This document shows positions 9,399 to 17,639 of a stretch of DNA of 64,000 nt, piece by piece. Within the stretch, counting starts at the first letter, position 1; each line of letters begins with the position of its first letter. Location: contig CAVSPR010000006.1 of NCBI GenBank assembly GCA_963729875.1, positions 620,001-684,000 of the forward strand. The letters are read 5' to 3'. Source of the stretch: DATBSL01 sp963729875 (GTDB lineage Bacteria; Acidobacteriota; Vicinamibacteria; Fen-336). The position numbers and the translations under genes were made by a program. The notes below the pieces were generated by a model. It was not told where the DNA came from and did not search any database. It saw nothing but the letters and a program-made list of their open reading frames with translations.

Positions 9399-10334
9399 CT
9401 ACTGCTTCTCCCCGCAGAACGCGCAGGTCTCGCTGCGGGCGTGCAGGGGCTTGCGGCAGTGCCAGCAGAAGCCGCGCTTGGGCACCTCGCGCGCCCGCTG
9501 CCGGCGGCGGAAGTCGTCCATGAACGTCGCGTTGTGGTCGATCTCCCCCGCGGTGGCGAAATCGGCCAGCATCTCACCGGCCGACTGGTAGCGCTCGCCG
9601 AGCTCAGGGTTGAGGGCGTTCATGACGATGTCCGAGACGTCGCGCGGCACCTGGCTGTTCCGCAGCTTCGGCGGCGTGCAGCGGCCCTGCGCCACCAGGC
9701 GCTCTATCTGGGCCGGGTTCGGGCTGAAGTAGGGCAGGGCGCCGGTGAGCATCTGGTAGAGCATCACGCCCACGGAGTAGATGTCGGAGGCGAGGACGGC
9801 GCGGCCCTGGAAGGCCTCCGGCGCCATGTACGGCGGGCTCCCGATGACCGTGGTGGCGTGCGAGCGCTCGAGCAGCCGCGACGTGCCGAAGTCGGCCACC
9901 TTGCACACGCCGCTCTCCGAGATGAGGACGTTGGCGGGCCGCAGGTCGCGGTGGATGATCTGCGCCTCGTGGGCGTGAGCGACGCCCTTGAGGATCTGCT
10001 TCGCGTACTCGATCGCCCGCCGCGTGTCGAGGGACTTCTCGCGGTCGAGGACGGCCTCCAGGCTCTCCCCCTTGACGTACTCCATCACGATGAAGAACGT
10101 GCCGTCGATCTTGTCGGCGGTGTGGATCGTGACGATATTCGGGTGATTGAGGGCGGCGAGCAGCCGCGGCTCGTGGCGCAGGTCGTCCATCTCCCCGCTC
10201 TGCCGGTGGGGCACCTTGATCGCGACCTTCTTGTCGATCATGGTGTCGAGGGCGAGGAAGACGGTGCCGAAGCCGCCGGAGCCCAGGTTCGCGAGGATCT
10301 TGTACTTTCCGACGGTCTCACCCAGGAGGAACAT
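9399..10334 (-). CDS. Ser/Thr protein kinase with C-terminal zinc ribbon
   Basis: A 311-residue Hanks-type kinase. The glycine loop is LGSGGFGTVF, the ATP-anchoring Lys is in KVAIKV, the catalytic loop is IIHRDLRPANV and the metal-binding motif is VADFGTSR, with APE in YMAPEAF. The catalytic-loop Lys usual in Ser/Thr kinases is Arg here. The kinase fold ends near residue 265. A short basic linker leads to CWHCRKPL and CAFCGEKQ, two CxxC pairs that probably bind one zinc. No transmembrane helix or PASTA repeat follows, so it is likely cytosolic. It is divergent from the phosphate acyltransferase gene, with a 111-base gap. Substrate unknown. Confidence 0.85.
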   Translation of the reverse strand: MFLLGETVGKYKILANLGSGGFGTVFLALDTMIDKKVAIKVPHRQSGEMDDLRHEPRLLAALNHPNIVTIHTADKIDGTFFIVMEYVKGESLEAVLDREKSLDTRRAIEYAKQILKGVAHAHEAQIIHRDLRPANVLISESGVCKVADFGTSRLLERSHATTVIGSPPYMAPEAFQGRAVLASDIYSVGVMLYQMLTGALPYFSPNPAQIERLVAQGRCTPPKLRNSQVPRDVSDIVMNALNPELGERYQSAGEMLADFATAGEIDHNATFMDDFRRRQRAREVPKRGFCWHCRKPLHARSETCAFCGEKQ

Positions 10335-10390
10335 GAGGGCGGCGGGAGTATAGCAGGAGCGCCCGGGCGCCCGGTGGTTCCGATGGTTCA

Positions 10391-10419
10391 TGCAAAGCCC
10401 CGGGCGCGGCCGGTAGAAT
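10391..10419 (+). promoter_or_regulatory. Candidate promoter of the phosphate acyltransferase gene
   Basis: A TAGAAT -10 (10414-10419) matches the -10 hexamers of ilvE, yceD and the DUF4388 gene. The -35 position holds only TGCAAA. The leader is about 20 bases and contains GAGGAGAGG ahead of the ATG. Confidence 0.35.
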
Positions 10420-10445
10420 CCCGTGCTCGAGGAGAGGATCCGATC

Positions 10446-11417
10446 ATGGCCTTCATGGACGACGTCTACGCCGCGATCAAAGGGAAGGGCTGCCGGGTGA
10501 TCTACCCGGAGGGCCAGGAGGAGCGCGCGATCCGCGCCGCCGGCTGGCTGCGCGACCAGGGGCTGCTCGTGCCGGTGCTGATCGGGCCCGACAACGGGGT
10601 GCGCGCGAAGGCGAAAGCGCTCGGCGTGGGCCTCGAGGGCATCGACGTGCGCGACCCGGCCTCCGACCCGAAGCGCGCGGCGTTCGAGGCCGAGTACCTC
10701 GAGCTGCGCCGCCACAAGGGCGTGACGCCGGAGCTCGCGCGGGAGCGGGTGGCCCTGCCGCACTACTTCGCCGCCCTCGCGGTGCGCTCCGGCGAGGCGT
10801 CGGGGTTCGTCTCCGGCCTCAACAGCGAGACCAAGCCCTTCATCCCGGCCTTCGAGATCGTCAAGATGCGCCCGGGGATGAAGCGCGCGTCCTCGGTGTT
10901 CGTCATGGCCTGGCCGGACCGGGTGTGGTTCTACGCGGACTGCTCGATGAACATCGCGCCCGACGCGGAGACGCTCGCCGAGATCGGCCTGGCCAGCGCC
11001 CAGAGCGCGCGCGCGTTCGGCCACGAGCCGCGCGTCGCCTTCCTGTCCTTCTCCACCCGCGACTCGGCCAAGGACGCCTCGATCGACCGGGTGAAGGAGG
11101 CGGTCGGCCTCGTGCGCAAGGCCGAGCCGGGCCTGGCCGTGGACGGCGAGCTGCAGTTCGACGCGGCGATCCTCCCCGAGGTCGCGAAGAAGAAGTGCCC
11201 GGACAGCCCGCTCGCCGGGCGAGCCAACGTTTTCGTCTTCCCGGACCTCAACTCCGGGAACATCGCGTACAAGATCACGGAGCGGATCGGCGGCGCGCGC
11301 GCGATCGGGCCGGTCTTCCAGGGACTGAACAAGCCCGTCAACGACGTCTCGCGGGGCTGCTCCGTCCAGGACTTCGCGGACGTCGCCGCCCTCACGGCGC
11401 GGCAGGGGCTCGGGTAG
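10446..11417 (+). CDS. pta: Phosphate acetyl/butyryltransferase
   Basis: A 323-residue member of the phosphate acyltransferase family, which interconverts acyl-CoA and acyl-phosphate. Typical blocks are CRVIYPEGQEERAIRAA near the N terminus, FAALAVRSGEASGFVSGL, SSVFVMAWPDRV, YADCSMNIAPDAETLAEI, VAFLSFSTRDSAKD, DGELQFDAAI and VFVFPDLNSGNIAYKITERI. Length fits the short, single-domain Pta found with acetate kinase. No kinase gene is adjacent. GAGGAGAGG precedes the ATG. It is convergent with rsmE, whose stop lies 18 bases beyond. A butyryl-specific enzyme cannot be excluded. Confidence 0.88.
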   Translation: MAFMDDVYAAIKGKGCRVIYPEGQEERAIRAAGWLRDQGLLVPVLIGPDNGVRAKAKALGVGLEGIDVRDPASDPKRAAFEAEYLELRRHKGVTPELARERVALPHYFAALAVRSGEASGFVSGLNSETKPFIPAFEIVKMRPGMKRASSVFVMAWPDRVWFYADCSMNIAPDAETLAEIGLASAQSARAFGHEPRVAFLSFSTRDSAKDASIDRVKEAVGLVRKAEPGLAVDGELQFDAAILPEVAKKKCPDSPLAGRANVFVFPDLNSGNIAYKITERIGGARAIGPVFQGLNKPVNDVSRGCSVQDFADVAALTARQGLG

Positions 11418-11435
11418 GGGAGTGGGCGGGCCCCG

Positions 11436-12176
11436 TCAGGCCCGCAAGTCACCCCACAGGGCCTGGGCCACCGAGACGGCCGCCACCGCCGCCGTCTCGG
11501 CCCTCAGGACGCGGGGGCCGAGCGAGACCGCGTCGAAGCCGGCCGTGCGCAGGTGCTCGGCCTCGGCGGCCTCGAAGCCGCCGGCCGGGCCCACGAGAAG
11601 GAGCAGCGGAGAGTGCGGCTCGAGCCGGAGGGAGGCGAGGGGCGGGTGCCCCGGCGTCTCGAGCAGGACGACCCGCCTCCCCGTGAAGGGACGGGCGAGC
11701 AGGCCCTCGAGCGTCGTGGTCGGCGCCACGCGGGGGACCACGGCGCGGCCACACTGCTCGGCCGCCCCCGAGGCGACGCGCACCCAGCGCTCGCTGCGCG
11801 AGCCCTGCAGCGCCGGCCGCGCGGCGGCGTCCGTTCGAAACGTCACCACGGGCCAGATCTCCGCGACGCCGAGCTCCGTCGCCTTCTGCACGACGAGCTC
11901 CATCCGGTCCCCCTTGAGAGGCGAGACCGCGAGCACCAGCCGGAGGGGCGATTCGGGCCGGGGCGCGAGGGCTCCGCCCAGGCGGACCGACACCGTGCGC
12001 TTCGACACCTCGTCGAGAACGCCCTCGTACTCCCGGCCCTCCCCGTCGAACACGTGCACGGGGGCCCCCGCGCGCAGGCGCAGGACCTCGCGGGCGTGAT
12101 GGGCGGCGTGCTCCGGGAGGTCGATGCGGGCCCCGGGCGCCGCGCTCGACACGTGGAATCGGGGAGGCGCGCTCAT
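11436..12176 (-). CDS. rsmE: 16S rRNA m3U1498 methyltransferase RsmE
   Basis: A 246-residue SPOUT-fold methyltransferase that methylates U1498 of 16S rRNA. Markers: an N-terminal PUA-like part with HAREVLRLRAGAPVHVFDGE, then SPLKGDRMELVVQKATELGV, and the knot region LLLLVGPAGGFEAAEAEHL with LGPRVLRAETAAVAAVS. The usual GPEGG reads GPAGG here. It overlaps prmA by four bases (ATGA), so the two are probably translationally coupled at the end of the heat-shock operon. Confidence 0.9.
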   Translation of the reverse strand: MSAPPRFHVSSAAPGARIDLPEHAAHHAREVLRLRAGAPVHVFDGEGREYEGVLDEVSKRTVSVRLGGALAPRPESPLRLVLAVSPLKGDRMELVVQKATELGVAEIWPVVTFRTDAAARPALQGSRSERWVRVASGAAEQCGRAVVPRVAPTTTLEGLLARPFTGRRVVLLETPGHPPLASLRLEPHSPLLLLVGPAGGFEAAEAEHLRTAGFDAVSLGPRVLRAETAAVAAVSVAQALWGDLRA

Positions 12177-12988
12177 GGTGCCGCCCCGTAGACGAGCGCG
12201 GCCCACTCCCCGTCGACGAGGATCGTCGGCTCGCCGCAGGGGGCGAAGGCGGCGCGGACATCCGGCACGTCCCCGGTGAGCAGTCCCGAGAGCACGAGCG
12301 CCCCGCCGGGGGCCATGAGAGAGCGGACCTCGTCCGCGCGGTCGACGAGCAGGAGCGCCATCAGGTTGGCCAGGATCAGGTCGAAGGACCCGGGCCGCAG
12401 CCCGCGCCCCCCGTCGGCGCGCGCGATCAGCAGCCGCGTGCCGTTCAAGGCCGCGTGGACGCGGGACGATGCGACCGCTTCGGGGTCGGTGTCCGTGGCC
12501 AGGACCGGGGACGCCCCCAGCCGGGCGGCCGCCACGGCCAGGAGGCCGGTTCCCGCCCCGAGGTCGAGGGTGCGTCCCAGTGGGCGTTGCGCGGCGAGAC
12601 GCTCGAGGGCGGCGAGGCAGAGGCGGGTCGTTTCGTGCGTGCCGGTCCCGAAGGCGCGACCGGGGTCCACCACGAGGGTGTCCGGGGATCCTCCGGGAGG
12701 CACCTCCCAGGCGGGCGCGACGAGCCACCGTCCGGCCCGGAAGGCCCGGAAGCCCTCACGGAATCGCGCCACCCAGTCCACCTCCGGGACAGGGATGGGC
12801 GCGACAACCGCCCCCGACGGGAGGGCCGCGGCGAGCAGGGACGGCGCCTCGTCCGGGAAGTAGGCGAGGAGCTCCACGCCGCCCGCGGGAGCCTCTCGCA
12901 CCTCGATCCCCGACGTCCCGGATTCCCAGAGCGCCGCGGTGGCGGCGTCTTCGTCGGCGGGGGAGACGGTCACGCGAAAGGCGCGCAT
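12173..12988 (-). CDS. prmA: Ribosomal protein L11 methyltransferase
   Basis: A 271-residue PrmA, which trimethylates L11. The catalytic domain contains VVDPGRAFGTGTHETTRLCL (the family signature GxAFGTGxHxTT), then the SAM loop TLDLGAGTGLLAVAAARLG and FDLILANLMALLL (the NxL motif). The N-terminal substrate-recognition domain is present but short. Its position between dnaJ and rsmE matches the order in many Firmicutes and other phyla. The gap to dnaJ is 21 bases. Confidence 0.9.
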   Translation of the reverse strand: MRAFRVTVSPADEDAATAALWESGTSGIEVREAPAGGVELLAYFPDEAPSLLAAALPSGAVVAPIPVPEVDWVARFREGFRAFRAGRWLVAPAWEVPPGGSPDTLVVDPGRAFGTGTHETTRLCLAALERLAAQRPLGRTLDLGAGTGLLAVAAARLGASPVLATDTDPEAVASSRVHAALNGTRLLIARADGGRGLRPGSFDLILANLMALLLVDRADEVRSLMAPGGALVLSGLLTGDVPDVRAAFAPCGEPTILVDGEWAALVYGAAP

Positions 12989-13009
12989 CCGGAGGATCCT
13001 GCCTCGCCC

Positions 13010-14119
13010 TCAGCCGAGCAGGTCCTTCATCCGCTCGAGGAGCGACTTGTCCTTGTCCTTGAAGTCGGGGACGGGAAGCGTCTTCGCCAACTGCTCGAAG
13101 AGCTTGCGCTGCTCCGAGCTGAGGTGCTTCGGGACCACGACGCGGACGAGGACGTGCAGGTCGCCGCGCCCGCGGCCGCCGAGCGCGGGGATTCCCTGGC
13201 CCTTGACCCGGAGGACGGTGCCGGACTGGGTTCCCTCGGGAACCGCGAGACGCGTCTTGCCGCCCCCCAGGGTCGGGACCTCGAGCGTCGCCCCGAGCGC
13301 GGCCTGGGGCACGCTGACCGGCAACTCGCAGAACAGGTTCGTCCCGTCGCGCCTGAAGAACTCGTGCTCCGCCACGCGCAGGACGACGTAGAGGTCCCCC
13401 GGGGGGCCGCCCTGGCCCCCTGGCTCGCCCTCGCCCCCGATCCGGAGCTGGCTCCCGGTGTCCACCCCGGGCGGGATCTTGATCTGCAGGGTCCTCTCGG
13501 TCGGCACGTGCCCCTCGCCGCCACAGGTGTGACAGGGCTCGGCCACGATCCGCCCGGACCCGCGGCAGTGGCTGCAGGTGCGCGCCACGCTGAAGAACCC
13601 CTGCTGGAACGTGACCTGCCCGGCCCCGCGGCACGTGGGGCACGTGGTCGGCTTCGTCCCGGGTGCCGCCCCGCTGCCGGAGCAGGCCGAGCAAGTCTCG
13701 GCCCGGGGTATCCGGATCTGGGTCTCGGTCCCGAACGCCGCCTCCTCGAAGGAGAGCTCCAGGTTGTAGCGGAGGTCGGACCCGCGGCGCGGGCCGCGGC
13801 GCCGGCTGAAGACGTCCCCGAACCCGAAGAAGTCCCCGAGGATGTCGCTGAAGTCCGCGAAGATCGTGGGGTCGAAGCCGGCCGCGGCGCCACCGACGCC
13901 GGCGTGGCCGTACGCGTCGTAGCGCCGCCGCTTCTCGGGGTCACCGAGGGCGCCGTACGCCTCCGCGGCCTCCTTGAAGCGCTCCTCCGCCTGGCGATCG
14001 CCCGGGTTGCGGTCGGGGTGGTGCTTGAGCGCGAGCTTGCGGTAGGCGGACTTGATCTCCTGCTCCGAGGCGTTGCGGGGGACCCCGAGGACCTCGTAGT
14101 AGTCGCGCGGGGGCGTCAC
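13010..14119 (-). CDS. dnaJ: Chaperone DnaJ
   Basis: A 369-residue Hsp40 that delivers clients to DnaK and stimulates its ATPase. The J domain has RDYYEVLGVPRNASEQEIKS and HHPDRNPG with the HPD triad. A Gly/Phe-rich stretch (FGFGDVFSRRRGPRRGSD) follows, then four CxxCxGxG zinc repeats starting CSACSGSG, CPTCRGAG, CSHCRGSG and CHTCGGEG, then the client-binding C-terminal domains. GTG at 14119 is the best start: it sits in a GTGA that would also supply a dnaK stop. As the sequence stands the frame is open upstream into dnaK (see findings). Confidence 0.92.
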   Translation of the reverse strand: MTPPRDYYEVLGVPRNASEQEIKSAYRKLALKHHPDRNPGDRQAEERFKEAAEAYGALGDPEKRRRYDAYGHAGVGGAAAGFDPTIFADFSDILGDFFGFGDVFSRRRGPRRGSDLRYNLELSFEEAAFGTETQIRIPRAETCSACSGSGAAPGTKPTTCPTCRGAGQVTFQQGFFSVARTCSHCRGSGRIVAEPCHTCGGEGHVPTERTLQIKIPPGVDTGSQLRIGGEGEPGGQGGPPGDLYVVLRVAEHEFFRRDGTNLFCELPVSVPQAALGATLEVPTLGGGKTRLAVPEGTQSGTVLRVKGQGIPALGGRGRGDLHVLVRVVVPKHLSSEQRKLFEQLAKTLPVPDFKDKDKSLLERMKDLLG

Positions 14120-15926
14120 GGATCGCAGCATGGCCTGGCCGATGACGCCCGCCGCCTTCTCCATGTCGGCGAGGCGCTCGCTGAGCTCGTCGAGGCCGCC
14201 GTCCGCCCGCGACTTCTTGGCCTTCTCGATCGCCTCGAGTATGCGCTGCTGCTCCTCGGGCGTGAGCTTGCCCTCCAGGGCCTGGACCGAGCGCATCGTG
14301 TTCGCGACCAGGCCGTCCAGCTTCCGCACGACGGTCTCGAGGTCCTTTCGCGTCTTCTCCTCGGCCTCGCGGGCGCGGGTCTCGCCGACGAGGCGGCCCA
14401 CCTCCGCCTGGCTGAGGCCGCCCGAGGGGTGGATCGTCATGGCCTGGGAGCGGCCGGTGGCCTGGTCGGTGGCCGACACCGAGACGATGCCGTTCACGTC
14501 GATCTCGAAGGTGACCTCGATCTGGGGTACGCCCTTGGGCGCGGGCGGGATGCTCGTGAGCTCGAACTTGGCGAGGCTCTTGTTGTAGGCCGCCATGTCG
14601 CTCTCGCCCTGCAGCGCGTGCACCTCGACCCGGGTCTGGTTGTCGGCCACGGTGGTGAACACCCGGCTCTTCCGGGTCGGGATCGTGCTGTTGCGCTCGA
14701 TCAGGGGAGTGAACGTCCCGTCCTTCGTCTCGATGCCGAGCGTGTGCGGGGTGACGTCCAGGAGGACGAGGTCCTTGACCTCGCCCTGGATGATGCCCGG
14801 TCTGGATCGCCGCGCCCATGGCAACGCCCTCGTCGGGGTTGACCGCGCGGTTCCCCTCCTTGCCGAAGACCCGGCGGACCAGCTCTGCCACCTTGGGGGC
14901 GCGGGTCTGGCCCCCGAGCAGCAGCACCTCGTCGATCTGCTCGGGCTTCATCCCGGCGTCAGCGAGGCACTGCGTGCAGGGCGCGATCGTCCGCTCGAGC
15001 AGCTCGTCGGTGAGCTCCTCGTACCTCTGGCGGGTCAGAACGGTGTTGAGGTGCTTGGGCCCCGAGGCGTCGGCGGAGATGAAGGGCAGCACGATCTCGG
15101 TCTGCTGGGCCGTGCTGAGCTCGCACTTGGCCTTCTCCGCCGCCTCCTTGAGGCGCTGCAGGGCCATGCGGTCCTGCTTCAGGTCGATGCCGGTCTCCCG
15201 GGAGAACTCGCCGATCAGCCAGTCGATGACCCGCTGGTCGAAGTCCTCCCCCCCGAGGTAGGTGTCGCCGCCGGTCGCCCGGACCTGGAACAGCCCGTCC
15301 GCCATCTCGAGGATCGTGATGTCGAAGGTGCCCCCGCCGAGGTCGTAGACGGCCACGAACTGGCCGCTCTTGCCGGAGTTCTTGAGCCCGTACGCGAGGG
15401 CGGCCGCGGTGGGCTCGTTGATGATGCGGGAGACCTTGAGGCCCGCGATGAGACCGGCGTCCTTGGTCGCCTGGCGCTGGGGATCGTTGAAGTAGGCGGG
15501 GACGGTGATGATCGCCTCCTCGACCGTCTCGCCGAGGTAGTCTTCCGCCGCCGCCTTCAGCTTCTGGAGCACGAACGAGGAGATCTCGGGCGGCGAATAG
15601 GGCTTGTCCTCGATCTGGATGGAGACGTCGCCGTTCGGGGCGGGTATGAGCTGGAAGGGCAGGAACTGCCGCGCCTGCTCGGCCTCGGGGGAGTCGAACT
15701 TGCGGCCGATGAGGCGCTTGACGGCGAAGACGGTGTTCTTCGGGTTGGTCAGGGCCTGCCGCTTGGCGATCTGCCCGACCAGCCGCTCGCCCTTGGCCGT
15801 GAAGCCCACGATGGAGGGCGTCGTGCGCGCCCCCTCCTGGTTGGGGATGACCTGCGGGACGCCGCCCTCCATCACCGCCACGCACGAGTTCGTCGTGCCC
15901 AGGTCGATGCCGATCATCTTTCCCAC
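14116..15926 (-). CDS. dnaK: Chaperone DnaK, one internal frameshift
   Basis: The Hsp70 of the operon. The nucleotide-binding domain is clear: IGIDLGTTNSCVAVMEGG, VPAYFNDPQRQATKDAGLIA, INEPTAAALAYG, VYDLGGGTFDITILE and LLGGQTRAPKVAELVRRVFG. Near 14800 an extra G (ACCGGGCATC) shifts the frame; the substrate-binding part then continues with VLLDVTPHTLGIETKDG, SATDQATGRSQAMTIHPSGG and a helical lid ending ADMEKAAGVIGQAMLRS. The product is about 602 residues and lacks the long acidic tail common in DnaK. It starts 33 bases after grpE. Whether a stop separates it from dnaJ is unclear; removing one C in CGATCCGTGA would give a TGA at 14116-14118. Confidence 0.93.
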
Positions 15927-15959
15927 GGTGGAACCTCGCTCCCTAATTCCGTCCCGCTC

Positions 15960-16571
15960 CTACTCCACGTCCCCGCCGTCGTCGGCATCCTCCGGCTCGC
16001 CGCTCGCGACCTTCACGAGCGCCGGGCGGAGCAGCCGGCCCTTGTACGTGTAGCCCTTCCGGAAGACCTCCGCCACCGTCCCCGCCTCGTATCCCGCGGC
16101 CGGCTCGTGCACGATGGCCTGGTGGAGGGAGGGGTCGAACCGCTGTCCCAGCGGCGCGACCGTCTCCACGCCGAGCGAGTCGAGGAGCGAGAGCAGCTCG
16201 CGGTGGGTGAGCTCGACGCCCTCGCGCAGGCTCGAGTCCCCGCCGGCGGCGCCCAGCGCCCGCTCGAGGTTGTCGACGGTACCGAGGACCTGGCGGAGGA
16301 TCCCGGCTTCGGCCTCGGCCGTGACGCCGGCGCGGTCGCGCTCCACGCGGCGCCGGAAGTTCTCGAAGTCCGCCCGGCGGCGCAGCAGCGCGTCCTTGAG
16401 GTCGTCCCGCTCGCGGCGCAGCGCCTCGAGCTCGTCGGGCGGCTCGCTCGCCGCGAGCCCCGACTCCTCGGACGCCTCCGTCCCGGCGTCGGGTGCCGCT
16501 TCGGAGCCTTCGGGCGCCGGCGGCGCGGCCACCGGGAGGTTCTCGTCCTGTCCGTTGCCCTTCGTGCTCAC
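15960..16571 (-). CDS. grpE: Nucleotide exchange factor GrpE
   Basis: A 203-residue GrpE. About 45 acidic, Ala/Pro-rich residues lead into a long coiled coil (DELEALRRERDDLKDALLRR, then ADFENFRRRVERDR), followed by the beta-wing domain with FDPSLHQAIVHEP and VAEVFRKGYTYKGRLLRPAL, the GrpE signature. It releases ADP from DnaK. Its ATG overlaps the hrcA stop in an ATGA, so it is coupled to the repressor gene. Confidence 0.93.
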   Translation of the reverse strand: MSTKGNGQDENLPVAAPPAPEGSEAAPDAGTEASEESGLAASEPPDELEALRRERDDLKDALLRRRADFENFRRRVERDRAGVTAEAEAGILRQVLGTVDNLERALGAAGGDSSLREGVELTHRELLSLLDSLGVETVAPLGQRFDPSLHQAIVHEPAAGYEAGTVAEVFRKGYTYKGRLLRPALVKVASGEPEDADDGGDVE

Positions 16572-17614
16572 GCGCGGTGCCCCCGCAGGATCTCCGAGAC
16601 GGCCCGGGCGATGTGGTCGACGAGCGACACGACGTGCGCGTACTCCATGCGGGTCGAGCCGAGCACTCCGAGGCCGAACCCCGGCTCGCCCTCGACCCGG
16701 CAGCTCGCGGCGACGAGAGACAGGTCCCGCAGCTCCGGGTCCGGGTTCTCGTGGCCGATGAGCACCCGGATCCCGTCGCCGGTGATGCAGGCGTTGAGGA
16801 TCCGCACCAGCCGGCTCTTCTCCTCGAACGTCCGGAACAGCGCCCGCATCCGCTCGAGGTCGTCGAACTCGGGGTGGGAGAGGATGTTGGAGGTGCCGTC
16901 GAGATAGACGCTCGGCTCGCCCTCGCCGACAGAGAAGGCACGCTCCCCGAGGGCGACCACCTTCTTGAGCAGCGAGTCGTAGAGGGCCTTCTCTTCATTC
17001 ATCAGCTCGAGCAGGCGCGCGCGGATCTCCGCGAGGGTCATGCCGGCGAAGTGCTCGTTCAGGTAGTTCGCGCAGGCCTGCAGGTCGCTCGGGCCCAGCT
17101 CCTCCTCGACCTCGATCACCTTGTGGGTGACGATGCCGTTGGCGGAGACCATCACCACGAGCACGCGCGGGTGCCCGAGGGGCACGAGGTCCACGTGGCG
17201 GAAGCTGGTCCTCGCGATGTCGGGGGTGAGCACGAAGCCCACGTGCCGGCTCAGGCGCGAGAGAAGGTGCGAGGCGCGCTCCATCGTCTGCTCGACCGAG
17301 CCCTCGGGCGAGCGGAGCTCGCTCGCGATGCGGGCCGCCTCGCCCGGGGCGAGCGGGTGCAGGTTCATGAGCGAGTCGACGAAGAAGCGGTAGCCCTCGT
17401 CGGTCGGGACGCGCCCCGCGCTCGTGTGGGGGTGGTCGAGGTACCCGAGCGCCTCGAGGTCGGCCATGATCGCCCGCAGCGAGGCGGGGGAGAGCGAGCG
17501 CCCGAGGGCGCGGGACAGGTTCTCCGAGCCCACGGGCTCACCGCTGTCGACGTGAAGCTGAATGAGCGTCCGCAGGACTTCGCGCCTGCGGTCGTCCAAA
17601 GCCGTCGCGGGCAT
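16568..17614 (-). CDS. hrcA: Heat-inducible transcription repressor HrcA
   Basis: A 348-residue HrcA. The N-terminal winged helix shows LRTLIQLHVDSGEPVGSENL, SPASLRAIMADLEALGYL and HPHTSAGRVPTDEGYRFFVD, followed by the GAF-like dimerisation part and the C-terminal VLGSTRMEYAHVVSLVDHIA. In other bacteria HrcA binds CIRCE elements upstream of dnaK and groESL. Here the gene heads its own operon with grpE, dnaK and dnaJ and so is likely autoregulated. No CIRCE is found; a different palindrome sits at the promoter. The start ATG is six to eight bases from the predicted transcript start. Confidence 0.93.
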   Translation of the reverse strand: MPATALDDRRREVLRTLIQLHVDSGEPVGSENLSRALGRSLSPASLRAIMADLEALGYLDHPHTSAGRVPTDEGYRFFVDSLMNLHPLAPGEAARIASELRSPEGSVEQTMERASHLLSRLSRHVGFVLTPDIARTSFRHVDLVPLGHPRVLVVMVSANGIVTHKVIEVEEELGPSDLQACANYLNEHFAGMTLAEIRARLLELMNEEKALYDSLLKKVVALGERAFSVGEGEPSVYLDGTSNILSHPEFDDLERMRALFRTFEEKSRLVRILNACITGDGIRVLIGHENPDPELRDLSLVAASCRVEGEPGFGLGVLGSTRMEYAHVVSLVDHIARAVSEILRGHRA

Positions 17615-17616
17615 CG

Positions 17617-17633
17617 TTTCGGCCGAAATTATA
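17617..17633 (-). promoter_or_regulatory. hrcA -10 box with overlapping 12-base palindrome
   Basis: On the minus strand a perfect TATAAT (17633-17628) is followed directly by the palindrome TTTCGGCCGAAA (17617-17628 on the plus strand, overlapping by one base), then CG and the ATG. No good -35 is seen at 16-18 bases. The palindrome covers the expected transcript start, a good place for a repressor. Operator function is inference. Confidence 0.45.
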
Positions 17634-17639
17634 CCCGTT

